64,000 nt of DNA. Origin: Paenibacillus sp. PL2-23 (GTDB lineage: Bacteria > Bacillota > Bacilli > Paenibacillales > Paenibacillaceae). This document shows, in pieces, positions 16,998 through 24,545 of this stretch. Each line of letters starts with the position of its first letter. The stretch's first letter is position 1. The stretch spans positions 4,227,501-4,291,500 of the forward strand of contig NZ_CP162129.1 of NCBI RefSeq assembly GCF_040834005.1, given 5' to 3'. A model generated the notes under the pieces. The model saw only the letters and a list, made by a program, of their open reading frames with translations, was not told the DNA's origin and did no database searches. The translations under genes and the position numbers were made by a program.

Positions 16998-18302
16998 ATG
17001 CAAAAGTCTATTGGCATCCATGAAAAACCTCCCCTGCTGGCGAGCCTGCTGCTCAGTCTGCAGCATCTGTTCGCCATGTTCGGCTCAACGGTGCTTGTCC
17101 CGAATATCTTCGGAATCGATCCCTCTATCTGCTTATTAATGAACGGAATCGGTACCTTGCTCTATATTCTGGTGACCAAAGGCCAAATCCCGGCCTATCT
17201 CGGCTCCAGCTTCGCCTTCCTCGGTCCCGGCGGCGCTGTTATTGCCAGCGAAGCGTCCGGCGGCGGCTATGCAGCGGCGCTCGGCGGCTTTATCGCGGCG
17301 GGCGTCATCTTCACGGTGCTTGCTTTTATTATTCAGAAAACAGGCACGAAGTGGCTCGATGTTGTGTTCCCTCCAGCCGCCATGGGCGCAATTGTAGCCA
17401 TCATCGGGCTGGAGCTCGTACCGGTGGCCGCTCGTATGTCGGGCTTCATCCACGACCCCAATAGCGGAATTGACCCCGCTGTATGGACGATGGATAAGGA
17501 TGTGGTGCTGCTCTCCACGTCAACCCTGGCGGTGACTGTGCTCGGCTCCGTTCTGTTCCGCGGCTTCCTGCGAATTATTCCTATCCTGTTCGGCATTCTG
17601 TTCGGTTATGTGCTGGCGGCTGCCATGGGTCTGACCGACTTCAGCAAGGTAGAGGCCGCGAAGCTGGCCCAACTGCCAACCTTCACCCTTCCGGAATTCC
17701 ACTGGACGGCCATTATCGCCATCGCTCCAGCAGCGCTGGTGGTCATCGCCGAGCATATCGGCCATCTGATCGTAACGGGCAATATTGTTGGCAAGGATCT
17801 GTCCAAGGACCCTGGACTGCACCGCTCCATGCTGGGCAACGGCTTATCCACCATTCTGTCCGGGTTTGTCGGCTCTACGCCGAATACTACCTACGGTGAG
17901 AACATCGGCGTTCTTGCCATCACGAAGGTTTATTCCACTTTCGTTATAGGCGGCGCTGCGGTCATTGCCATTCTGCTCTCCTTCTCGGGCAAATTCTCAG
18001 CGCTGATCTCCGGCATTCCAGTACCCGTTATGGGAGGCGTATCCTTGCTGCTGTTCGGAGTTATCGCAGCATCCGGCCTGCGTATGCTGGTAGAATCGAA
18101 GGTCGATTATGGCCGGCCGACGAACTTGTTCCTGACAACGGTTGTGCTTGTGATTGGTCTCAGCGGCGTTAAGCTGACGATCGGCGATGTGTCCTTCAGC
18201 GGTATGGCGCTGGCGACCATTGTCGCGATTCTGCTCAGCCTGCTGTTCAAGCTGTTCGAGGTGCTGCGCATCTCCAATGATAACGAAGCAGCCGGTCATT
18301 AA
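16998..18302 (+). CDS. uraA: uracil permease, NCS2 family
   Basis: 434 residues with about 14 hydrophobic segments. It starts 'LASLLLSLQHLFAMFGSTVLVP', the NCS2 helix-1 signature. 'SSFAFLGPGGAVIAS' and 'GFVGSTPNTTYGENIGVLAITKVYS' are the substrate-binding half-helices; the 'TPNTTYGENIG' form with Glu is that of uracil transporters rather than xanthine ones. It imports uracil with protons across the membrane. AGGAG lies eight bases before the ATG at 16998. No pyr attenuator or purine riboswitch was recognised in the leader. A classic terminator follows. Confidence 0.93.
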   Translation: MQKSIGIHEKPPLLASLLLSLQHLFAMFGSTVLVPNIFGIDPSICLLMNGIGTLLYILVTKGQIPAYLGSSFAFLGPGGAVIASEASGGGYAAALGGFIAAGVIFTVLAFIIQKTGTKWLDVVFPPAAMGAIVAIIGLELVPVAARMSGFIHDPNSGIDPAVWTMDKDVVLLSTSTLAVTVLGSVLFRGFLRIIPILFGILFGYVLAAAMGLTDFSKVEAAKLAQLPTFTLPEFHWTAIIAIAPAALVVIAEHIGHLIVTGNIVGKDLSKDPGLHRSMLGNGLSTILSGFVGSTPNTTYGENIGVLAITKVYSTFVIGGAAVIAILLSFSGKFSALISGIPVPVMGGVSLLLFGVIAASGLRMLVESKVDYGRPTNLFLTTVVLVIGLSGVKLTIGDVSFSGMALATIVAILLSLLFKLFEVLRISNDNEAAGH

Positions 18303-18317
18303 GCTTAAATCCCCTAT

Positions 18318-18354
18318 CGCCTCAGCTTCTTTTGGAGCTGAGGCGTTTTATTTT
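18318..18354 (+). terminator. terminator of the uracil permease gene
   Basis: A 10-bp perfect stem (18318-18327 with 18336-18345), 8-base loop, then TTTTATTTT. Confidence 0.95.
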
Positions 18355-18427
18355 CCACAAATTAGAATCGATTCTAGATGCTATACGTATTACCTCCAAG
18401 TAGACGTAAATCAAGGAGGAATGATCC

Positions 18428-18649
18428 ATGTCAGGTGGAGTTGGGATGTCCGGCTTCGGCATTATGGGAATATTCATGCTGTTGGTACTTTTTGCACTCT
18501 TTATTCTTAACATCATAACGAGCGTATGGGCGTATCAGGATGCCAAGCGAATGGGGAGAAGCAACGAATACGCGCTGTTGCTGCTTATTGGAACCTTGTT
18601 CTTCCCTGTGGCGGGCATTATCGTCTATTTGATCATTCGCCGCTTGTAA
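18428..18649 (+). CDS. small membrane protein, PLDc_N-like
   Basis: 73 residues. A Gly-rich start is followed by two transmembrane helices (about 9-33 and 46-68), with 'SVWAYQDAKRMGRSNEYALLLLIGTLFFPVAGIIVYLIIRR' between and within. The layout resembles the short PLDc_N module (two helices around a polar loop), often found alone in Bacillales. AAGGAGGAATGATCC precedes the ATG. Function unknown. Confidence 0.75.
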   Translation: MSGGVGMSGFGIMGIFMLLVLFALFILNIITSVWAYQDAKRMGRSNEYALLLLIGTLFFPVAGIIVYLIIRRL

Positions 18650-18726
18650 GGCGTTTCGGAATGAAAGGGACCGTGTAATGGAAAGCTAAGAGGAAGATTC
18701 CACCAACGAGAGGAGCTTACCCTTAC

Positions 18727-19533
18727 ATGGACAATCATTCGAAGCTGCTCGCCGACGGGCGAGTGAAGGACAAGGTAGCTGTTATTACCGGCGCAGGCTC
18801 CGGCATCGGCCGGGCCGCAGCGTTGAAGCTGGCTAAGCATGGCGCCAAGATCGTACTTCTGGATCTGATCGACGGACGAAGCGAGAAGGTAGAGGAAGCG
18901 ATACGCGAGATGGGAGCTGAGGCTCTCTTCATCGATACGGATGTTGCTGATCCCGCCCGTGTCGAGAAAGCGATGCAGGAGGCTGCGGATCGATTCGGAC
19001 GAATCGATATTTTATTCGCCAACGCAGGCGTAAATGGTACACTCGCGCCTATTGAGGAAATGAATCCTGAGGATTGGGATCAGACGCTCGGCATCAACCT
19101 GAAGGGCACCTTCCTCTCTGTCAAATACGTACTCCCGCATATGACCGCCTGGGGAGGAAGCATTATTATTACAAGCTCAATCAACGGGAACCGCAAGTTC
19201 AAAGGCTTCGGCATGTCGGCGTACAGCTCATCCAAGGCCGGTCAGGTCGCCTTCGCCAAGATGGCTGCGCTGGAGCTTGCGAGGCATCGGATACGGGTGA
19301 ATGCCATCTGTCCCGGCGCCATAGAGACCAATATCGGACAGAATACGAATCGGACGCCGGAAGTCAGCGAGATTGTCATTCCTGTGGAATACCCGCAGGG
19401 CAATCAGCCGCTGGAGCGTGGACCTGGGCAGCCGGAGCAGGTCGCGGACCTGGTGCTGTTCTTGGCGTCGGAGGAATCCAGCCACATCTCGGGCACGGAG
19501 GTCTACATCGACGGCGTGGAATCCTTGCTGTAA
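18727..19533 (+). CDS. short-chain dehydrogenase/reductase
   Basis: 268 residues, classical SDR. The cofactor loop is TGAGSGIG at 21-28, NAG at 99-101, catalytic Ser in 'ITSSING' (150-151) and YSSSK at 166-170 (Tyr166, Lys170). 'LLDLIDGR' after beta-2 carries an Asp, which favours NAD over NADP. 'SGTEVYIDGVESL' is the usual C-terminal region. The substrate is unknown; such enzymes oxidise sugars, alcohols or 3-oxo groups. Confidence 0.9.
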   Translation: MDNHSKLLADGRVKDKVAVITGAGSGIGRAAALKLAKHGAKIVLLDLIDGRSEKVEEAIREMGAEALFIDTDVADPARVEKAMQEAADRFGRIDILFANAGVNGTLAPIEEMNPEDWDQTLGINLKGTFLSVKYVLPHMTAWGGSIIITSSINGNRKFKGFGMSAYSSSKAGQVAFAKMAALELARHRIRVNAICPGAIETNIGQNTNRTPEVSEIVIPVEYPQGNQPLERGPGQPEQVADLVLFLASEESSHISGTEVYIDGVESLL

Positions 19534-19612
19534 AAAGCGAGCATATGATCCCCTTATCAGTTATAATGAACACAGAAGATAAGGTTAGACGGAATAACAA
19601 GGAGGGGATTGT

Positions 19613-20152
19613 ATGAGCTCGCATCCAAAACGGAACGTTTTATCCGTCTCATGGTCCATGCTGAGACACGCGGAATGGGAGCTGCTGATCGGCGTAACGG
19701 AGTCAGGGCTTTATTGGATTGGCGCAAATGGAGAAAGCCTGGAGGACTGTCGCAACAGGCAGCCCTCCATGTTCGTGAACACGGAGTGGAAGCGGAACGA
19801 CGAGATGGTGGCTCCTTATGCGGCTGAAATCGCGCAGTATTTGTCCGGCGAGCGCCGCGCGTTTACACTCCGGCATGACCTGCGCGGGACCTTGTTCCAG
19901 CAGGCCGTATGGAAAGCACTGCTGGATATCCCTTACGGGACCAGCGTCTCCTACTCTGATATTGCTCAAATGATCAGCAAGCCGTCAGCAGCGCGGGCAG
20001 TAGGTGCGGCGATTGGTGCCAACCCTGTCCTTATTACAGTGCCATGCCACCGTGTCGTCGGCAAGAACGGGACGCTTACAGGATACCGCGGCGGACTTGA
20101 GATGAAGACAAGATTGCTGGAGCTGGAGCATGAAGCTGTCGCTGCTCGATAA
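19613..20152 (+). CDS. ogt: methylated-DNA-protein-cysteine methyltransferase (Ogt type)
   Basis: 179 residues. The acceptor motif 'TVPCHRVVG' places the suicide Cys at 145. 'GTSVSYSDIAQM...RAVGAAIGANP' is the DNA-binding helix-turn-helix with the Arg finger region. It transfers the alkyl group of O6-alkylguanine to itself in one step. AAGGAGGGG precedes the ATG. It stands alone, not fused to an Ada domain. Confidence 0.92.
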   Translation: MSSHPKRNVLSVSWSMLRHAEWELLIGVTESGLYWIGANGESLEDCRNRQPSMFVNTEWKRNDEMVAPYAAEIAQYLSGERRAFTLRHDLRGTLFQQAVWKALLDIPYGTSVSYSDIAQMISKPSAARAVGAAIGANPVLITVPCHRVVGKNGTLTGYRGGLEMKTRLLELEHEAVAAR

Positions 20153-20240
20153 ATATCCCAAGTCGCTGCTGAATCGCGTTTCCTGATGGCGCCGTTCGCC
20201 TCAGCGAGGAGGGCTTTCTTCCATAGAGCGCTGAATCCTA

Positions 20241-20269
20241 TTGACTTGGGAAATCCCCCCTGTTATATT
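20241..20269 (+). promoter_or_regulatory. proS promoter
   Basis: TTGACT (20241-20246), a 17-base spacer and TATATT (20264-20269). The expected transcript start is near 20276, at the head of the T-box leader. Confidence 0.8.
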
Positions 20270-20275
20270 ATGATT

Positions 20276-20524
20276 TATATTTTGAAATCAAGCTCAACAG
20301 CTTTGACCAAGGCTATAAGCTTCATGATCGGCGACCCAGAGAGGAAACTCCCGGCTGCAAGGTTTCCCGCACGAGTGAACGCTTCCCACCTTGCGAGCTG
20401 CAGCGGTGAACAGAAGTATCTGCTGCCGGCGCCGGCCGTTAATCCGTCTGAGGATCGCCTTCCTGAAGGCGGTCGAATTAGGGTGGTATCACGACGCATT
20501 CGTCCCTGACGAATGTGTCTTTTT
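20276..20524 (+). promoter_or_regulatory. T-box riboswitch upstream of proS
   Basis: A leader of about 250 bases. The stem I apical region shows gagaggaaac...ggctgcaaggtttcc (20339-20366). The T-box itself is AGGGTGGTATCACG at 20480-20493, close to the consensus AGGGUGGNACCGCG. Its variable base is U, as needed for a tRNA with an A discriminator, as in tRNA-Pro. The terminator stem is 20493-20503 with 20509-20519 (11 bp, one G-U) followed by TTTTTG. A Pro codon CCC at 20385-20387 followed by A is the best specifier candidate, but I could not fold the loop to confirm. Uncharged tRNA-Pro should disrupt the terminator and allow proS expression. Confidence 0.88.
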
Positions 20525-20581
20525 GTATTTCTCCACTTGTATTCCCCACAGATCCTATACGTTGGATGGAGGTCATATTCA

Positions 20582-22303
20582 ATGAAGCAATCTACTTTAT
20601 TCGCCTCAACGTTGCGCGACGTGCCTGCGGATGCCGAGGCAGCAAGCCATCAGCTTATGCTGCGCGCAGGTTATATCCGGCAGTTGGCTGCCGGTATCTA
20701 TACCTATCTCCCCCTTGGGTGGCGGGTGCTACGCAAGATCGAGACGATTGTGCGAGAAGAGATGGATCGGTCTGGCGGGCAGGAGCTTCTCATGCCCGCG
20801 ATGCAGCCTGCCGAGCTATGGCAGGAGTCCGGAAGGTACCATGTATACGGCCCAGAGCTGATTCGGCTCAAGGATCGCCATAACCGCGAATTTGCTTTGG
20901 GTCCTACACATGAAGAGGTTGTCACGACTCTTGTCCGTAACGAGATCGGCTCATACCGCCGTCTGCCGGTTACTCTCTACCAGATTCAGACGAAATTTCG
21001 GGATGAGCGCCGTCCCCGCTTCGGTCTGCTGCGAGGGCGGGAATTCCTGATGAAGGATGCGTATTCATTTGATACAACCTGGGAAGGACTGGATCATTCC
21101 TACCGGAGCATGTATGATGCTTACAGCCGTATCTTCAAGAGGGTCGGTATGACGTTCCGGGCTGTTGAAGCTGATGCTGGAGCTATCGGTGGAGAAGGCG
21201 GCACGCATGAATTTATGGCTCTGGCTGACATTGGTGAGGATACCATTGTCTCCTGCTCATGCTGTAGTTATGCGGCTAATCTGGAGAAGGCCGCTGCTCG
21301 GTCTGCAGACGGCGTCATGAAGACCCCTGAGGCATTTCATCATGAAAGCGACTGTCAAAAAATCTATACACCGAACATAAGAAGCATAGACGAGCTATCC
21401 TCCTTTCTGGAGATGGATGCCAGCGCCATCATCAAGACGCTTGTCTATATCGTGGATGGCAAGCCAGTTGCCGTTCTGGTGAGAGGCGACCATGAAGTAA
21501 ACGAAATCAAGCTGGCGAATACGCTTGGCGCACAACACGTGGAGCTGGCAGACAGCGATACGACGGAACGTGTGACAGGCGCTCCGGTCGGCTTTGCAGG
21601 TCCAATCGGACTTGCGATTCCCGTGTATGCAGATCAGGCGGTAGCCGATATGGCTGAAGGTGCAGCGGGAGCGAACGAAGCGGATTTCCACTACATACAT
21701 GTCATGCCGGGAAGGCACTTCCAGCCGGCAATGATCGCCGATTTCCGAAATGCCGTGGAAGGCGATGCATGCGCACGGTGCGAGGAAGGCATGCTTCGGT
21801 TCCACCGCGGCATCGAGGTCGGCCATGTCTTCAAGCTGGGGACCAAATACAGCGAGGCGCTTGGCGCAAAATTTGTGGACCAGAACGGAAGAGAGCAGGC
21901 CATGATTATGGGCTGCTATGGTATCGGCGTCTCCCGGATTTTATCCGCTGTCGCGGAGCAAAGCCATGATAGCCGAGGCATCATCTGGCCAGCGGCGATT
22001 GCCCCTTATCAGGTCCACATCATCCCAGTCTCCGTTAAGGATGAGTCGCAGATGAAGCTGGCGGAGGAGCTGTATGGCCGGCTTACGGAGCACGGCATCG
22101 AGGTATTGCTCGATGATCGGGACGAGAGGCCTGGCGTCAAGTTCAACGACTCCGATCTGTTCGGCATCCCGTATAGGCTTGTGGTTGGCAAGCTCGCCGC
22201 AAACGCCGAGGTCGAATTCGTGGAGCGCCGGACGCTGGAGAAGCAGGTGCTCGGTGCCGATGCTGCCCTTGCACGAATCATTGCGTCACTGCGAGGACAG
22301 TAG
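20582..22303 (+). CDS. proS: prolyl-tRNA synthetase
   Basis: 573 residues, bacterial ProS with the editing insertion. Class II core motifs are seen: 'AGYIRQLAAGIYTYLPLGWRVLRKIE', 'ALGPTHEEVVTTLVRNEI' and 'FGLLRGREFLMKDAYSF'. The YbaK-like INS domain lies between about 225 and 400, and 'GCYGIGVSRILSAVAEQ' is motif 3. A C-terminal anticodon-binding domain follows ('VHIIPVSVKDE...VLLDDRDERPGVKFNDSDL'). I chose ATG 20582 with GGAGG nine bases upstream; longer readings enter the T-box terminator. It charges tRNA-Pro and hydrolyses mischarged Ala-tRNA-Pro. Confidence 0.97.
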   Translation: MKQSTLFASTLRDVPADAEAASHQLMLRAGYIRQLAAGIYTYLPLGWRVLRKIETIVREEMDRSGGQELLMPAMQPAELWQESGRYHVYGPELIRLKDRHNREFALGPTHEEVVTTLVRNEIGSYRRLPVTLYQIQTKFRDERRPRFGLLRGREFLMKDAYSFDTTWEGLDHSYRSMYDAYSRIFKRVGMTFRAVEADAGAIGGEGGTHEFMALADIGEDTIVSCSCCSYAANLEKAAARSADGVMKTPEAFHHESDCQKIYTPNIRSIDELSSFLEMDASAIIKTLVYIVDGKPVAVLVRGDHEVNEIKLANTLGAQHVELADSDTTERVTGAPVGFAGPIGLAIPVYADQAVADMAEGAAGANEADFHYIHVMPGRHFQPAMIADFRNAVEGDACARCEEGMLRFHRGIEVGHVFKLGTKYSEALGAKFVDQNGREQAMIMGCYGIGVSRILSAVAEQSHDSRGIIWPAAIAPYQVHIIPVSVKDESQMKLAEELYGRLTEHGIEVLLDDRDERPGVKFNDSDLFGIPYRLVVGKLAANAEVEFVERRTLEKQVLGADAALARIIASLRGQ

Positions 22304-22328
22304 TTTGTGCAAACAGCATTCTCTGAAC

Positions 22329-22366
22329 AAACGATCCCCCAGGGCGCCGGCCCTGGGGGATCGTTT
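22329..22366. terminator. bidirectional hairpin between proS and the MalY-type gene
   Basis: A 17-bp perfect stem (22329-22345 with 22350-22366) with a 4-base loop gccg lies between two convergent genes. The T residues at either end are short, but the stem is very stable. Confidence 0.8.
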
Positions 22367-22392
22367 GCGTGTTATGCGCGAGCCTTCAAGCC

Positions 22393-23577
22393 CTAAGCGT
22401 CCAAGCTATTCGCTGCCGCACAGAACTGGGCCATCGCCTTCTCCAGCACGAAGCGAGGGCATGCCAGATTGACGCGAAGCCAGCCTTCGCCTTCCGTTCC
22501 GAAGGTGGAGCCCTCGTTGAAGGCGACCTTTGCCCCCTCGTACATCAGCTTCTTCAAGCCATTCTTGTCCAGCCCCAGCGCCCGGCAATCCAGCCAGAGC
22601 AGATAGGTTCCCTCCGGCTTCATCGGCTTCACTTGCGGCAGATGCTCCGCCAGATAATCAAGTGCGTAGTTCAGGTTGCCTTCTATATAGACCATCAGCT
22701 CATCCAGCCAGTCCTCGCATTCGTTGTAGGCGGTCACTACCGCTTCCTGTGCGAGGTGATGGGACATATGAATGCTGAGCGCCTTGATACGGCGGTCTAG
22801 CTTCGCCTTCATCTCACGGTTCGATACCACCATAAACGACGTGTGCAAGCCCGGCAGGTTAAATGTTTTGGTTGCGGCGAGGCAGGTAATGGTTCGATCT
22901 GCAAGCTCTGGCGACAGTGAAGCAAACGGCACATATTCATAGTCCGGATAGACAAGGTCGCAATGAATTTCATCCGATACGACCGTCATGCCGTACCGAA
23001 GGCACAGCGCCCCAAGCGCTTCCAGCTCCTCGCGGCTCCAGACGCGCCCGCCCGGATTGTGCGGGTTGCAGAACAGCAGCAGCTTCGCGCCCGCCTGGAA
23101 CAGGCTCTCCAGATGCTCCATATCCATCTCGTAATGTCCATTCCGGATCAGGAGCGGATTCAGCGCCAGCTCCCTATCATTCATCCGCACAACATCGTAG
23201 AACGGATAATAGACTGGCGTCTGAATAACGACCTGGTCGCCAGGCGCCGTAAACTGCTCAACGGCCAGGCTAAGCGTCGTGACAACGCTGGGACTGTCCG
23301 AGATCCATTCCCGCTGCAGGCTCCAGCCATGCTTCCTGCCGAACCAGCTCATAATCGCGTCCGCATATTCGTCGGTCCGAATGGCGTAGCCATAAGCGCC
23401 CAGCTCTACGCGCTTGCGCAGCGCCTCCTGTACGGCCGGCGGGCAAGGAAAATCCATATCGGCGACCCATAGCGGCAGTATGTCCTCATTGCCGAACATC
23501 GGTCCCACCTGATCCCACTTGTAAGAGCGGGTATTCTTCCGGTTAATCAGCTCATCGAATTGGTAAGCCACAGTCAA
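22393..23577 (-). CDS. patB: MalY/PatB family aminotransferase (cystathionine beta-lyase)
   Basis: 394 residues, PLP fold type I. 'LPLWVADMDFPCPPAVQEAL' is the characteristic MalY/PatB start, 'CNPHNPGGRVW' and 'VVSDEIHCDLVY' contain the PLP-contacting Asn and Asp202, and 'AATKTFNLPGL' contains the Schiff-base Lys237. The family cleaves C-S bonds in cystathionine and related thioethers, releasing a thiol, pyruvate and ammonia. It is convergent with proS and upstream of nothing obvious. Assignment to PatB rather than another subgroup rests on overall pattern only. Confidence 0.88.
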   Translation of the reverse strand: MTVAYQFDELINRKNTRSYKWDQVGPMFGNEDILPLWVADMDFPCPPAVQEALRKRVELGAYGYAIRTDEYADAIMSWFGRKHGWSLQREWISDSPSVVTTLSLAVEQFTAPGDQVVIQTPVYYPFYDVVRMNDRELALNPLLIRNGHYEMDMEHLESLFQAGAKLLLFCNPHNPGGRVWSREELEALGALCLRYGMTVVSDEIHCDLVYPDYEYVPFASLSPELADRTITCLAATKTFNLPGLHTSFMVVSNREMKAKLDRRIKALSIHMSHHLAQEAVVTAYNECEDWLDELMVYIEGNLNYALDYLAEHLPQVKPMKPEGTYLLWLDCRALGLDKNGLKKLMYEGAKVAFNEGSTFGTEGEGWLRVNLACPRFVLEKAMAQFCAAANSLDA

Positions 23578-23678
23578 TCTCTCCCGTCATTGATGTGCGC
23601 TCTTGCATGAAAAGCGTTCGTTCCCCTTATCTTACCTATAACAGCCGGTGAAATCAAAGGAATCGTTGCCTATTGCTG

Positions 23679-24545
23679 CTATACATCATACTCCAGCTGC
23701 TTGGATGCCTTCTCAATCCAATCAAAGGAAGACACTACCGTCTCGGAATCATACGTATATTGACCGATGCGCAGCTGCAGCTCCGCAATATATGGGCTCG
23801 ATTCCTCCCGTCTGTTGAACGCGGCCACATTCGATTTGATCCGCTCCGCCACTACAGCCGCTCCCTCTGCATTCGTGAACAGCAGAAGCCCCCATGTGGC
23901 TTGGTCGTTGTCCAGCATATAAAGCGCGTCATTGTCCCGGATGCTGGTCTGGCTAAGCTCGGACAGATCGGACAGCACCTCCGTCAGCTGCTCGCTGCTC
24001 ATCAGCCGCCGCACCTCATTCCAATACCGCACCTGCATGACCAGCAGCGTGAGCGGAATTTGATACCGTGTGGACAGCGCCATGAAGACAGCCGCGTCCT
24101 TCTGGAAGATCATCGCGGTGCGCAGATGGGTCTCCTGGTCCATCGTGGCGAGCCGGCTGTTCGCCTGCTGGAGCGCCTCATTGTCCCTCTGCAGCCGTCT
24201 CGTCCCAAGCGAGAACAGCCATATCGCGGCCGTATAGAGCGGCGGCATGATCAACCAGAAATAAGCTTCAGACTCCACCGTGTCGCCGATGGCGATGATC
24301 CGATACAGCATATAGGTGCCATACCCGAACAGAAACAGCATGTTCAGAATGAGCCCTGTCGTAATATTGATGAAATAAGCGAGAATCGCAATCATAAACG
24401 CGGCGTTCAGGAGCACTATATTTTGCAAAAAATACGCTTGATCGCTCGACACAAACAGGATTCCCGCAAAACAAAGGACAACAAACAAGAGAAAGCCGCT
24501 GTCGGACAGGAGGCCACCCGCATGTCTACGCTTCACCGCTCCCAC
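23679..24545 (-). CDS. ydaK: membrane protein with degenerate GGDEF domain, likely c-di-GMP receptor (YdaK-like)
   Basis: 288 residues from GTG 24545, chosen because GGAGG lies seven bases upstream; it overlaps the preceding gene by 20 bases. About four transmembrane helices (roughly 11-115) are followed by a short coiled region and a GGDEF-fold domain. The catalytic GGDEF position reads DNDQA (212-216), so cyclase activity should be lost. The inhibitory-site RxxD is kept as RDND (203-206), at the correct distance. This is the arrangement of B. subtilis YdaK, a c-di-GMP-binding receptor for its exopolysaccharide operon. It is the last gene here, so it should be made with the synthase it controls. 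Confidence 0.85.
   Translation of the reverse strand: MGAVKRRHAGGLLSDSGFLLFVVLCFAGILFVSSDQAYFLQNIVLLNAAFMIAILAYFINITTGLILNMLFLFGYGTYMLYRIIAIGDTVESEAYFWLIMPPLYTAAIWLFSLGTRRLQRDNEALQQANSRLATMDQETHLRTAMIFQKDAAVFMALSTRYQIPLTLLVMQVRYWNEVRRLMSSEQLTEVLSDLSELSQTSIRDNDALYMLDNDQATWGLLLFTNAEGAAVVAERIKSNVAAFNRREESSPYIAELQLRIGQYTYDSETVVSSFDWIEKASKQLEYDV

Noticed and set aside
20513..20581. N-terminal extension of ProS
   Set aside because: It would start inside the T-box terminator; the ATG at 20582 has GGAGG at good spacing and the usual ProS start.
23679..24545. Active diguanylate cyclase
   Set aside because: The GGDEF block is DNDQA, which lacks the catalytic residues.
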